Source: Sediminibacterium goheungense
Lineage (GTDB): Bacteria; Bacteroidota; Bacteroidia; Chitinophagales; Chitinophagaceae
Reading direction: 5' to 3'
Assembly (NCBI RefSeq): GCF_004361915.1
Contig: NZ_SNWP01000010.1
Location: 124,001-188,000, forward strand
DNA length: 64,000 nt
Part shown: in pieces, positions 17,249-26,043 of the stretch
Numbering within the stretch: position 1 is the stretch's first letter
Layout: each line of letters opens with the position of its first letter
The notes under the pieces: generated by a model
The model's database searches: none
What the model saw: the letters and a program-made list of their open reading frames with translations, nothing else
Told to the model about the DNA's origin: nothing
Made by a program: the position numbers and the translations under genes

Positions 17249-17276
17249 GGAAATAACCCTTTCCTTATTCAATATG
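17237..17276. terminator. Hairpin between convergent genes (17-bp perfect arms)
   Basis: Arms 17237-17253 and 17260-17276 are perfect complements with a 6-nt loop (TAACCC). The stem includes the stop of the plus-strand gene. It lies just past the stop of parC, so it can serve both directions. The A/T-rich arms carry no long T-run. Confidence 0.75.
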
Positions 17277-17285
17277 CATCGTTGA

Positions 17286-19802
17286 TTATTCAAAAAGTTC
17301 GGGTTGCGCATTGTCTTCTTTGGGTTTCTGCTCCCATTCCATTTCGATGCTCTTATTAAAATCAGTAAGCTTGGCCCCTACTGCTTTCCAACCCATTACT
17401 TCCACCATTTTAGCTACTTTAAACTTCGCCTTCCGAACCTGTGCACCTTTACCGGTTTGCACTGATAATACAGGTTCATCTTCGGTGGTAACCGCTTCCA
17501 GACGATTGCCCTCTCCTTCTTTAATAAAGAGGAACTGTGTTTTCAGCGTACTTGTTTCAATCTTGAATCGCTTGATATTGTACTGTCGCTTATCGTTATC
17601 CAGGTATACTGCCGTTATGATTTTATTGGGATCAAATCTTTCGATCAACGCTATTTTCTCCGGTTCAAAGCGTTGCGTCATCTCTGTATCAGTAAGTTCA
17701 TAAGAACCGTCGTGATAAATAACCAGTAATTTCTCATCTTCAAAACTTCCCAGGTACTGTCCCTTTTCTTCTGTATTCAACCTGCCAAACTTATCATCAA
17801 ACCACAGCTTTCTACCTGCCAGTGTACTTCTGCCCGCTTCTTTCAGTTTTACGGCTTTGATGGGATACTTGGTTACCTGATTACCCATACTGCTTCTACC
17901 CTTGATCTCCAGTTCTTCAAAATAGAAATCAAATTCCTTGTTACGCGCGGTACAATTCGGACTCAGTACAATTTTTACCACTTCTGCCTCACCATTCAGG
18001 TTAGCCGTAAAATAATGCACCTTACTCTTATCAGACCCTTTTGTGAGGTCATACTCTTTTTCTCGCGTAATACCGGTTACATTGAAACGTTTGGCATAAC
18101 TGGTTCCAGTGGCACCATCCAGATAAATCATATTATAAGTGGTACGCTCATCGTTTTTCTGGAACACAGCAGCGTGTAAAATGTCTTTCCCGATAAATAC
18201 CTTATCAGAAACCTTCACCACTTTCATGGTGCCGGCTCTTGTAAAAGCGATGATATCATCATAGTCTGAACAATCGCAGAGAAATTCATCTTTCTTCAAA
18301 CCCGTACCAATAAACCCTTCGGAACGGTTGATGTATAATTTGGTATTGGCAATTGCTACCTGTTTTACCTGAATGGTATCAAATTCCTTGATCTCCGTTT
18401 TTCTTTCCCTGCCTTTACCATATTTCTTCAGGAGGTTTTCAAAATAAGCCACTGCGAAATCAGTCAGGTGCTCCAGGTCATACTGCACCTGTTTGATGTC
18501 TGCTTCAATTGATTTGATCTGCTCATTCAGTTCATTAATATCCAACCGGTAAATTCTTCTTACCGGTTTCTCTGTAAGCTTAAGAATGTCTTCCCGCTCA
18601 ATAGCACGTTTCAGTTTTTTCTTAAAGGGTGTAAAGGCTTTGTCAATGGCTTCAATCACCGCATCCCAGGTAGCATGCTTCTGCTCCAGTTCCTTATATA
18701 TTTTCTCTTCAAAGAAGATTTTTTCCAGTGAAGTATAATGCCATTTATCTTCCAGTTCACTGAGTTTAATCTCAAGTTCACGTTTCAGTAAAGACTTGGT
18801 ATTTTCAGCAGATACTTTTAATAGATCGTGTACGCTCATGAACTGTGGTTTATGATCCACAATTACACAGGCGTTGGGAGAAATGCTTACTTCGCAGTCT
18901 GTAAATGCATACAATGCATCTATGGTAATATCCGGAGAAATGCCGGCAGCCAGATCAATATGTATTTCTACTTCTTTGGCTGTAACATCCGTTACCTTTT
19001 TGATTTTAATCTTGCCCTGATCATTGGCCTTGGTGATACTCTCCATTAACTGGGTGGTGGTTACACCATAGGGCACATCACGTATAACAAGGGTCTTTTT
19101 GTCCAGCTCCTCAATATGGGCCCTTACCCTGACTTTCCCTCCTCTCTTACCTTCATTATAATTGGCCACATCAATCATACCTCCTGTCTGAAAATCGGGG
19201 AATATTTCAAACTTCTTTCCTTTGAGGTATTTGATAGAAGCATCAATGAGTTCACAGAAATTATGGGGCAACAATTTGGTAGACAATCCCACAGCAATAC
19301 CATCCGCACCCTGTGCCAGCAGCAAAGGAAATTTCATCGGTAAGGTTACCGGTTCATTTTTTCTGCCATCATAACTTAATTGCCAGGTGGTGGTTTTAGG
19401 GTTAAAAGCAACATCCAGTGCAAATTTCGATAAGCGGGCTTCGATATACCTTGATGCAGCTGCTTCATCACCGGTTCTTACATCACCCCAGTTACCCTGT
19501 GTTTCAATCAGCAGGTCCTTTTGTCCGAGGTTAACCAGTGCATCTCCGATACTGGCATCACCATGCGGATGGTACTGCATGCTCTGACCAATGATATTGG
19601 CCACTTTATTAAAACGGCCGTCGTCCATTTCCTTCATGGCATGGAGAATGCGGCGCTGTACAGGCTTTAAACCATCTTCAATAGCGGGAATGGCCCGCTC
19701 CAGTATAACATAGGAGGCATAGTCAAGAAACCAGTTACGGTATTGTCCCTGCACACCTGTTTCATTTTCAAAAATTCTGTTCGGTTGTTTTTCTTTCGCC
19801 AT
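17286..19802 (-). CDS. parC: DNA topoisomerase IV subunit A
   Basis: 838 residues. The type IIA breakage-reunion domain starts at FLDYASYVILERAIPAIEDGLKPVQRRIL. The active-site Tyr119 is in AAASRYIEARL, with the adjacent GDASIGDAL segment. A coiled-coil region follows (about residues 335-460), then a beta-pinwheel-like C-terminal part (CDCSDYDDIIAFTRAGTMKVV). Length and divergent C-terminus fit ParC of Bacteroidota rather than GyrA; no GyrA-box is evident. With ParE (parE lies upstream in the same operon) it decatenates chromosomes. It is the last gene of a four-gene operon with parE, a DUF1835 gene and a cupin gene. Confidence 0.9.
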   Translation of the reverse strand: MAKEKQPNRIFENETGVQGQYRNWFLDYASYVILERAIPAIEDGLKPVQRRILHAMKEMDDGRFNKVANIIGQSMQYHPHGDASIGDALVNLGQKDLLIETQGNWGDVRTGDEAAASRYIEARLSKFALDVAFNPKTTTWQLSYDGRKNEPVTLPMKFPLLLAQGADGIAVGLSTKLLPHNFCELIDASIKYLKGKKFEIFPDFQTGGMIDVANYNEGKRGGKVRVRAHIEELDKKTLVIRDVPYGVTTTQLMESITKANDQGKIKIKKVTDVTAKEVEIHIDLAAGISPDITIDALYAFTDCEVSISPNACVIVDHKPQFMSVHDLLKVSAENTKSLLKRELEIKLSELEDKWHYTSLEKIFFEEKIYKELEQKHATWDAVIEAIDKAFTPFKKKLKRAIEREDILKLTEKPVRRIYRLDINELNEQIKSIEADIKQVQYDLEHLTDFAVAYFENLLKKYGKGRERKTEIKEFDTIQVKQVAIANTKLYINRSEGFIGTGLKKDEFLCDCSDYDDIIAFTRAGTMKVVKVSDKVFIGKDILHAAVFQKNDERTTYNMIYLDGATGTSYAKRFNVTGITREKEYDLTKGSDKSKVHYFTANLNGEAEVVKIVLSPNCTARNKEFDFYFEELEIKGRSSMGNQVTKYPIKAVKLKEAGRSTLAGRKLWFDDKFGRLNTEEKGQYLGSFEDEKLLVIYHDGSYELTDTEMTQRFEPEKIALIERFDPNKIITAVYLDNDKRQYNIKRFKIETSTLKTQFLFIKEGEGNRLEAVTTEDEPVLSVQTGKGAQVRKAKFKVAKMVEVMGWKAVGAKLTDFNKSIEMEWEQKPKEDNAQPELFE

Positions 19803-19822
19803 GTCAACTTCGTTTGTGATCG

Positions 19823-20200
19823 CTACTGTTCCAATCTGAAAGTATCGTCTTTTGCATCTTCCAGTCCATTCAATTCAAACACGATGATATCTGTATTCGC
19901 TATTACTTCATGCCATGCCCATGGTTGAATGATGACCATAGATGGTGCTTTTACCTGTACCGTTCCCTTCTCATTACTCCTTACATCCAGCCAGTTCACC
20001 GTTGCTTCCCCCTGCATAATAATAATCTGTTCGGGATTCTTTTGCGGAGCCGTTCCTTTATGATAATGTCTCCCACTCGCACTACCCGCTTTCCGGTAAG
20101 CAATGATAAATTGTCCTGTTCGGTCTGTATGAAAAAAATGCGTGGCACCTCTTTCATCCTCTGCAACCTGATGTACCGGAATCACTTCTACCATAACCAA
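19823..20200 (-). CDS. Cupin-fold protein (sugar epimerase/isomerase-like)
   Basis: 125 residues forming a single cupin barrel. It shows GRHYHKG (cupin motif 1, two His), QIIIMQGEATVNWLD (strand core) and IQPWAWHEVIANTDIIVFEL (motif 2, one His). The pattern resembles the WxcM/FdtA-like or dTDP-sugar C-terminal cupins. It may bind a metal through the His residues. It sits between the DUF1835 gene and parC with gaps of 4 and 20 bp, so it is co-transcribed with topoisomerase IV. Why is unknown. Confidence 0.75.
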   Translation of the reverse strand: MVMVEVIPVHQVAEDERGATHFFHTDRTGQFIIAYRKAGSASGRHYHKGTAPQKNPEQIIIMQGEATVNWLDVRSNEKGTVQVKAPSMVIIQPWAWHEVIANTDIIVFELNGLEDAKDDTFRLEQ

Positions 20201-20204
20201 CTGA

Positions 20205-21035
20205 TTATACTGTTTCCGCAGTTGCGGCAGCTGCAGCTGTTTTTACGGTGATTTCTTTCCAGCCCTTATTCCAGTCGCCTGCGGCTTCCAGTTTACCTTC
20301 TGCCACCATTTCACGTATGCGCCATACCAGAAACACATCCCCTGTTTTCACTTTCATCTTTGAAAGTGTATTGGAAATGATTTTATTGAGCTTTTGAAAT
20401 TCGCCTGTAATATGGGCAAGAATATCCTTATCAAAGAAATTCAATTCCTTTCCGGTTATTTTTTTGCCCCCTTCCAGAAAACGAACAAAAGAACCGTCCT
20501 GGCAGAGTTTTTTCCATTCATCCGGATCTACTTCAAACTCACTGAGGGTTATCGGACGAGCCAGTTTTTTGGCTTTCAGAAATTCTTTGGGTTGAATTTC
20601 ATGCAAGTAGGAAGGATAAAATAGCTGCCCCTTTTCATTGATAAAAGGAAGATTGTTGAGGTACAGTACCTGCACACGACCCTGGTATTCTTTCAACTGA
20701 CTCATCAACCAGTAATAACCACATACGTCATGTGCATTCTGGGCCATCCATATCCATACTTCTGTCTCAGGCTCTTCATCCAGTTGTTTCAATAACTGAT
20801 GTACAGTAAGTTTATCATCTACTAGGTTGATCTGTTCTGTATAAGGCGAATATTCAAGCAGGTTCTTCCACCAGTCGCGCCTTGCCTGATAACCTTCGGT
20901 TTCATAAATATCGCCCAAAGGACCTACCGCATAATCGTCTTTAATCTCTGCAACAGTTCCCTGCAAACTTTCATCCAGTTCGATGGCCTGCTGTAAGGCA
21001 TTTACATTGGCTGTTTCAAATACAATATGAATCAT
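20205..21035 (-). CDS. DUF1835/DUF3658 domain protein
   Basis: 276 residues. The N-terminal block (IHIVFETANVNALQQAI...DDYAVGPLGDIYETEGYQARRDWW) is the DUF1835 signature with the conserved D-D-x-x-x-G-P-L motif. The C-terminal part (SEFEVDPDEWKKLCQDGSFVRFLEGGK...VFLVWRIREMVAEGKLEAAGDW) corresponds to DUF3658. Cytoplasmic, function unknown. It lies 30 bp after parE and 4 bp before the cupin gene, a firm operon position inside the topoisomerase IV unit. Confidence 0.82.
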   Translation of the reverse strand: MIHIVFETANVNALQQAIELDESLQGTVAEIKDDYAVGPLGDIYETEGYQARRDWWKNLLEYSPYTEQINLVDDKLTVHQLLKQLDEEPETEVWIWMAQNAHDVCGYYWLMSQLKEYQGRVQVLYLNNLPFINEKGQLFYPSYLHEIQPKEFLKAKKLARPITLSEFEVDPDEWKKLCQDGSFVRFLEGGKKITGKELNFFDKDILAHITGEFQKLNKIISNTLSKMKVKTGDVFLVWRIREMVAEGKLEAAGDWNKGWKEITVKTAAAAATAETV

Positions 21036-21065
21036 CTTTTATTTTTTCTTGCTTCTGTGAATGAA

Positions 21066-22952
21066 TTAATCAACCAGATCCAGTTCCACTTTCAGGTTAT
21101 TGATAATAAACTCCTGTCTTTCCATGGTATTCTTACCCATATAATATTCCAGCAATTGCTGAATATGATCGCCCTGTTCGAGAATCACAGGTTGTACACG
21201 CATTTCTTCCCCGATAAAACGACCAAACTCTTCCGGAGAAATTTCACCCAATCCTTTAAAACGGGTGATCTCCGGTTTATTGCCCAATTTCGATACAGCA
21301 GCCTGTTTTTCCGTTTCATCATAACAGTAAATGGTTTCCTGTTTGTTTCTTACCCGGAATAAAGGTGTTTCGAGTATGTAGACATGACCTCTTTTTACCA
21401 GATCAGGGAAAAATTGAAGAAAGAAGGTCATCATCAACAAACGGATATGCATACCATCCACATCGGCATCGGTAGCAATTACAATATTATTGTAACGCAA
21501 ACCTTCCATGCCATCTTCAATGTTCAATGCGTGTTGTAAGAGGTTGAACTCTTCATTTTCATATACCACTTTTTTAGTGAGTCCATAAGCATTGAGTGGC
21601 TTACCACGCAAACTGAATACTGCCTGCGTATCTACATTTCTGGATTTGGTAATACTACCACTGGCGCTATCCCCCTCGGTAATAAAAATGGTACTGTTTT
21701 TCTGGAGGGCAATAAACTCTTCCTTGTTTTTGGCCGGAAGATCATCATTGAGGTGTACACGGCAGTCGCGTAATTTTTTATTGTGCAGATTGGCTTTCTT
21801 GGCTCTTTCATTCGCCAGCTTTTTAATACCTGCCAGTTCCTTTCTTTCCCTTTCACTCTGTTCAATCCTTTTGCGCAGGGCATCGGCCACGGCCGGGTTC
21901 CTGTGCAGGTAGTTATCCAGTTCTTTGGCCAGAAATTCTTCCACAAATTTCTTCATCGTTGGCCCGCCCTCATATACATTCTGGGAACCCAGCTTGGTCT
22001 TGGTCTGACTTTCAAAAACAGGTTCCTGTACACGCACCGATATGGCAGCAACAATACTGCCCCGGATATCTGCCGCATCATAATCTTTTTTATAGAAGTC
22101 GCGGATCACTTTAATATACGCTTCCCTGAATGCCTGTTGGTGGGTACCACCCTGTGTGGTGTACTGACCGTTAACAAAGGAGAAGATATCTTCACCATAA
22201 TCATTGTTGTGCGAAACCGCTACTTCAATGTCTTCCCCTTTCAGGTGAATGATGGGGTAACGTAATTCATCTGCATTGGTTTTACGTTCCAACAGATCGA
22301 GCAAACCATTTTTGCTCACATATTTTTTACCGTTGAAATGAATCGATAGCCCTGCATTCAGGTAACAATAGTTCCATAGCTGGCTATCAAGGTATTCATG
22401 TATGAAATGAAAGTTGCGGAATACGGTTTCGTCCGGAATAAAAGTAACCAGTGTGCCATTAGCCTCTGTTGTCTTTTGCTCTTTGTGTTCCTTAACGAGT
22501 ACGCCTCTTTCAAATTCTGCAATCTTCGCTACCCCATCGCGGTGAGAAGTTACTTTGAAATATTGACTCAATGCATTCACCGCTTTGGTACCCACACCGT
22601 TCAAACCCACACTTTTCTGGAAAGCCTTACTATCGTATTTGGCACCTGTATTAATTTTACTAACCACATCCACCACTTTCCCCAGGGGAATACCACGTCC
22701 ATAATCACGGATGGTTACCTGCTTACCTTCAATGGTAATTTCCACCTGCTTACCAAAACCCATGGTATGTTCATCGATACAGTTATCCAGTACTTCTTTC
22801 ACCAGTACATAAATACCATCATCTGTTGCAGAACCATCTCCTAATTTTCCAATATACATACCCGGACGAAGACGGATATGTTCACGCCAATCAAGCGACC
22901 GTATGGAATCTTCATTATACTCATTCAAATTCTTCTGTTCAGCCATTTGCAA
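21066..22952 (-). CDS. parE: DNA topoisomerase IV subunit B
   Basis: 628 residues. The GHKL ATPase domain shows [21 protein letters not shown] and [14 protein letters not shown]. The transducer domain follows, then the TOPRIM domain with EGDSASGSI and [10 protein letters not shown] and the C-terminal [13 protein letters not shown]. The short GyrB/ParE C-terminus without an insertion fits ParE. It starts the operon parE-DUF1835-cupin-parC. A strong promoter lies 57-86 bases upstream and the leader contains a small hairpin (22970-22989). ATG 22952 or the second ATG, two codons later, may be used. Confidence 0.92.
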   Translation of the reverse strand: MQMAEQKNLNEYNEDSIRSLDWREHIRLRPGMYIGKLGDGSATDDGIYVLVKEVLDNCIDEHTMGFGKQVEITIEGKQVTIRDYGRGIPLGKVVDVVSKINTGAKYDSKAFQKSVGLNGVGTKAVNALSQYFKVTSHRDGVAKIAEFERGVLVKEHKEQKTTEANGTLVTFIPDETVFRNFHFIHEYLDSQLWNYCYLNAGLSIHFNGKKYVSKNGLLDLLERKTNADELRYPIIHLKGEDIEVAVSHNNDYGEDIFSFVNGQYTTQGGTHQQAFREAYIKVIRDFYKKDYDAADIRGSIVAAISVRVQEPVFESQTKTKLGSQNVYEGGPTMKKFVEEFLAKELDNYLHRNPAVADALRKRIEQSERERKELAGIKKLANERAKKANLHNKKLRDCRVHLNDDLPAKNKEEFIALQKNSTIFITEGDSASGSITKSRNVDTQAVFSLRGKPLNAYGLTKKVVYENEEFNLLQHALNIEDGMEGLRYNNIVIATDADVDGMHIRLLMMTFFLQFFPDLVKRGHVYILETPLFRVRNKQETIYCYDETEKQAAVSKLGNKPEITRFKGLGEISPEEFGRFIGEEMRVQPVILEQGDHIQQLLEYYMGKNTMERQEFIINNLKVELDLVD

Positions 22953-22969
22953 TCTGTTTTATGGGTTGC

Positions 22970-22989
22970 TTTCCCGCTAAACCGGGAAA
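22970..22989. promoter_or_regulatory. Small hairpin in the parE leader
   Basis: TTTCCCG (22970-22976) pairs with CGGGAAA (22983-22989) around a 6-nt loop, lying between the predicted transcription start near 23002 and the parE ATG. It may be a leader element. Simple chance is possible. Confidence 0.35.
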
Positions 22990-23007
22990 ACGCCTGTTTC
23001 TCAACCC

Positions 23008-23038
23008 GCAAATCTAACCACCTCAACTCCCGGTACAA
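23008..23038 (-). promoter_or_regulatory. Promoter of the parE operon (TTG-N19-TAGATTTGC)
   Basis: Read on the minus strand, TTG at 23038-23036, a 19-bp spacer and TAGATTTGC at 23016-23008 match the Bacteroidota sigma-A consensus TTTG-N19-TAnnTTTGC. The predicted start is about 50 bases before the parE ATG. Confidence 0.6.
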
Positions 23039-23177
23039 TTTTACTTTTCTACAATACGGCTTTTGATGTGGATAAAAGACCTTAAAATGTTGATTTATCA
23101 GAATTTCGTACCTTTACAGGATAGAAAAGCCCCCAAAATACCTTTTAGAAAACCTGGAACAAATCGCCTCACTGGCA

Positions 23178-23636
23178 TTGGACAGGGAAGCCGAAAACGA
23201 CCTTTTTGCCCATAATGTGAAAGAAATGGACCCTTTGGTAATCGATCAGATGGTTCACAAGTTAAACCAGGATATCAGTCCCAGAATAGACTGCACTGTT
23301 TGTGGCAACTGTTGTAAAACTTTACTGATCAATGTAGAAGAAGGAGAAGCGAATCGCCTTACCAACCACCTTGCCCTTAGCAGAACAGATTTCGATCATC
23401 AATACCTGGAAAAAGGAAGCAATGGCATGATGATAATGAATGCCATCCCCTGCTCTTTCCTCACCGAAAAAAAATGTTCCGTTTACGAATTTCGTTTCGA
23501 TGGCTGCCGCGAATTTCCTGCCATGCATCTTCCTGGTTTCAGCAAAAGACTTTTCACCACCCTCATGCACTACGGAAGATGCCCCATCATTTTTAATATT
23601 GTTGAAGCGATGAAAGAGCAAATGTCTGATGTCTGA
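23178..23636 (+). CDS. YkgJ-family cysteine-cluster protein (probable Fe-S or Zn binding)
   Basis: About 152 residues with the pattern CTVCGNCCKTL (three clustered Cys), CSFLTEKKCSVYEFRFDGCREFP, i.e. the CxxCxxCC...C...C...C set of the UPF0153/YkgJ family thought to bind a metal or Fe-S cluster. The start is uncertain. The only canonical option is TTG 23178, but the frame is open back to about 23094 and the codons upstream (ENLEQIASLA) look like normal N-terminal sequence. A -7-like TACCTTTA at 23109-23116 limits the start to after about 23122. The last codons (MSDV, stop) are composed of repeat words. Confidence 0.8.
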   Translation: MDREAENDLFAHNVKEMDPLVIDQMVHKLNQDISPRIDCTVCGNCCKTLLINVEEGEANRLTNHLALSRTDFDHQYLEKGSNGMMIMNAIPCSFLTEKKCSVYEFRFDGCREFPAMHLPGFSKRLFTTLMHYGRCPIIFNIVEAMKEQMSDV

Positions 23637-23718
23637 TCGCGGATCGCGGATTTGATATGGGATGTCAGATCGCAGATCGCAGATGTCAGATTTGATGTCG
23701 GATGTCTGATCGCGGATT
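23621..23718. repeat. Heptamer array, GATGTCT/GATCGCG/TCGCAGA words (14 units)
   Basis: About fourteen 7-nt words in register (AATGTCT, GATGTCT, GATCGCG twice, GATTTGA, and so on). The YkgJ stop codon (23634-23636) is inside the second and third words. The complement array at 23796-23844 closes the same intergenic region. Confidence 0.85.
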
Positions 23719-23795
23719 TTATTTTTTTGATTTTTGAATTTTGACTTTTGAATGGCGGACTGCTGTATTTACTGCATCTTTACGTTCAATAAATC

Positions 23796-23844
23796 ATATC
23801 AGACATCAGACATCTGACATCTGACATCTGCGATCTGCCATCAA
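23796..23844. repeat. Inverted heptamer array (ACATCAG, ACATCTG x3, CGATCTG)
   Basis: Seven 7-nt words in one register, complementary to 23621-23718, ending 9 bases before the NamZ start codon. Confidence 0.85.
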
Positions 23845-23853
23845 AAAATCCCC

Positions 23854-25020
23854 ATGCTATTTTTCGGTATAGATCATTTACTGCAACAATCGCCTTCATG
23901 GAAGGAATTACGCATGGGTATGGTTACCAATGAAGCGGCTACTACCCGTTCTGGTGCCTTTTCCAGAGAGGCTTTACTGAAAGCAGGATTTAATATTACC
24001 TGTCTCTTTTCTCCTGAACATGGCCTGGATGTTCGGGGTGCAGACGGGCACCCGATGAAAGATGGCCGGGATGCGCGTACCGGCTTGCCCGTCATAAGCC
24101 TCTATGGTGAGCGACTGGCTCCCGATGCCGGTCATCTCGCAGAAATAGATATCCTCCTTTTTGATATCCCCGATATCGGCAGTCGCTTTTACACCTATCT
24201 CTGGACACTCACCTATATATTGGAAGCTGCCGCCGCCGGCGGAAAGAAATTAATCCTACTGGATCGGCCCAATCCCGTATCGGGTAATATGCAGTTATGT
24301 GAAGGACCCATGCTTACGGAAGCAAACAGTTCTTTTATCGGCAGATGGCCCATGCCCATCAGGCATTCCTGTACCATGGGAGAACTGGCTCTGTATTTTA
24401 ATGACCAGAGAAAGATCGGCGCTGAGATAGAAGTGATAAAATGCAGCGGCTGGAAAAGAGAAATGTTTCAGCCAGACTGGCAAATTCCATTTGTACCCAC
24501 TTCACCGGCTATACAAAGTTTTCAATCCATGCTCCTGTATCCTGGTCTTTGTTTGCTGGAAGCTACTAATATCAGTGAAGGACGTGGCACTGATTTTAGT
24601 TTTGAAGCAGCCGGAACACCCTGGCTCAATGCTGCTGTAGTAGCCGATATGCTGAATAATATGTCGGGAGGTGAAATGGCTGCCAGTGTTGTTCAGTTTA
24701 CACCTGTTCACAGCAAGTTTGTAAATGAGTTATGCCATGCCGTGCATATGCAGGTAGATGACTCCTCCTGTTTTAATGCCGTAATGAATGGAATGCTTTT
24801 GATTAAGCTGATCAAAAGCCTGCATCCATCTCAGTTCAACTGGGCAACTTATCCAACCGCTGTCAATCCAACAGGCAAAGGACATCTCGATAAATTACTG
24901 GGCATTTCCGATAGCGAGGCCCTCTTCGATCTCCCCGTCCCCGCCTTCATTGCCGCCGCCACCAGATTAACGAGCTGCAGGGAATGGAGCGCAGAAGTGA
25001 GCAGGTATTTGTTGTACTAA
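23854..25020 (+). CDS. namZ: DUF1343 protein, exo-beta-N-acetylmuramidase NamZ-like
   Basis: 388 residues carrying the DUF1343 hallmarks: GMVTNEAATTRSG, LFSPEHGLDVRGADG, FDIPDIGSRFYTYLWTL, LLDRPNPVSG and LYPGLCLLEATNISEGRGT. The family (GH171) includes NamZ enzymes that release MurNAc from the non-reducing ends of muropeptides during peptidoglycan salvage. No signal peptide is evident at this start, unlike many periplasmic relatives, so it may act in the cytoplasm or have a missed upstream start. The upstream bases are repeat words, which argues against a missed start. Confidence 0.85.
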   Translation: MLFFGIDHLLQQSPSWKELRMGMVTNEAATTRSGAFSREALLKAGFNITCLFSPEHGLDVRGADGHPMKDGRDARTGLPVISLYGERLAPDAGHLAEIDILLFDIPDIGSRFYTYLWTLTYILEAAAAGGKKLILLDRPNPVSGNMQLCEGPMLTEANSSFIGRWPMPIRHSCTMGELALYFNDQRKIGAEIEVIKCSGWKREMFQPDWQIPFVPTSPAIQSFQSMLLYPGLCLLEATNISEGRGTDFSFEAAGTPWLNAAVVADMLNNMSGGEMAASVVQFTPVHSKFVNELCHAVHMQVDDSSCFNAVMNGMLLIKLIKSLHPSQFNWATYPTAVNPTGKGHLDKLLGISDSEALFDLPVPAFIAAATRLTSCREWSAEVSRYLLY

Positions 25021-25055
25021 GGGTGAATGGTGAGTAGTGAGTAGTGAGTGTAGAA
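25021..25055. repeat. Heptamer array (TGGTGAG, TAGTGAG type)
   Basis: Five words GGGTGAA, TGGTGAG, TAGTGAG twice and TGTAGAA start immediately after the NamZ TAA stop. Confidence 0.8.
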
Positions 25056-25084
25056 TATTTTGTATCTTACTCAGTTAATCTTAG

Positions 25085-25164
25085 ATTGTCCATTGTCCAT
25101 TGTCCATTGTCCATTGTCCATTGTCCATTGTCCATTGTCCATTGTCCATTGTCCATTGTCCATT
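25085..25164. repeat. Eleven perfect copies of ATTGTCC
   Basis: A pure tandem array of the heptamer ATTGTCC from 25085 to 25161 plus three extra bases, the most uniform array in the window and therefore the best candidate for copy-number change between strains. It lies between two mixed arrays in the gap between the convergent NamZ and TcdA genes. Confidence 0.98.
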
Positions 25165-25168
25165 ACCT

Positions 25169-25210
25169 GCTCACTACTGACTACTGACTACTGACTACTG
25201 ACTCACTAAG
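25169..25210. repeat. Heptamer array ACTGACT (4 copies) reaching into tcdA
   Basis: GCTCACT, ACTGACT four times, CACTAAG. The tcdA stop (complement of 25181-25183) and its last residues (SESVVSSQ) are encoded within this array. It is complementary in word type to 25021-25055. Confidence 0.9.
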
Positions 25211-25918
25211 ATCCCTCACCACCACACTCGCTGCCATACAGCCGAAGATGGCGGGCATATAACTGATGGTGCCGATGATGGATTTTTTGGGATAGGCTTT
25301 TTCTGTTTCAATGATACGGCTCTGGTCTACCCTTTCGCCGCTGAATATTACTTTAACGCCTTTATAAATACCCAGTTCATGTAAACGTTTTCTTACATAG
25401 CGGGCAAGGTTACACTGATGTGTTTTCGAAATATCAGTTATCACCACCTGCGAGGGATCTACCTTGCCACCTGCCCCCAGCGAACTTACAATGGGTATCT
25501 TTCGGTCTATACAGGCTTTGATAAAATAGACTTTTGGTGAAAGTGTATCGATACAATCTACCGCATAATCAAACCCACCCTGATCGAGGATTTCATTGGT
25601 ACGTTCATCGCGGATGAATTCTGTAAGCACTGTGAGATCGAGATCGGGATTGATATCTTTCAAACGTTCGGCCATCACTTCTGCTTTCAGTTTACCTGCT
25701 TTCGAATGTAAGGCCGGAATCTGACGGTTGCAATTGCTCAGGTCAACGGTATCGGCATCCACAATGGTCATTTTACCGACCCCCGCCCTTGCAATCATTT
25801 CGGCACAGATACCCCCTACACCACCCAAACCTACCACCAATACATTTTTGGTCATCAGTTTTTCAATCGGTTCATCACCCAATAAGAGCTGGGTACGGCT
25901 CATCCAGTATGGAATCAT
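25181..25918 (-). CDS. tcdA: tRNA threonylcarbamoyladenosine dehydratase (TcdA/CsdL)
   Basis: 245 residues of the ThiF/E1-like family. The nucleotide-binding motif is VLVVGLGGVGGICAEMIARAGVG, followed by IVDADTVDLSNCNRQ. VDCIDTLSPKVYFI and the C-terminal FGCMAA segment are typical of TcdA. The enzyme uses ATP to cyclise t6A37 of tRNA to ct6A. ATG 25918 fits the family start (PYWxSRTQLLLG). The last eight residues and the stop codon fall inside a GACT-type heptamer array, so the C-terminus is array-derived. Confidence 0.88.
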   Translation of the reverse strand: MIPYWMSRTQLLLGDEPIEKLMTKNVLVVGLGGVGGICAEMIARAGVGKMTIVDADTVDLSNCNRQIPALHSKAGKLKAEVMAERLKDINPDLDLTVLTEFIRDERTNEILDQGGFDYAVDCIDTLSPKVYFIKACIDRKIPIVSSLGAGGKVDPSQVVITDISKTHQCNLARYVRKRLHELGIYKGVKVIFSGERVDQSRIIETEKAYPKKSIIGTISYMPAIFGCMAASVVVRDLSESVVSSQ

Positions 25919-25921
25919 AAG

Positions 25922-25956
25922 AATGTCAGATGGCAGATGTCAGATGTCAGATGTAG
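25922..25956. repeat. Heptamer array (GATGTCA type, 5 units)
   Basis: AATGTCA, GATGGCA, GATGTCA twice and GATGTAG lie directly upstream of the tcdA start on the minus strand (3 bases after the ATG edge). Confidence 0.8.
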
Positions 25957-26043
25957 TTTATGTATTTTGGTGAGCAACACTTAACTTTCACCTGATTTGA
26001 CATCCTATGGATAATTTTTTTCAGGTACAAAAATGTAGTTCCT

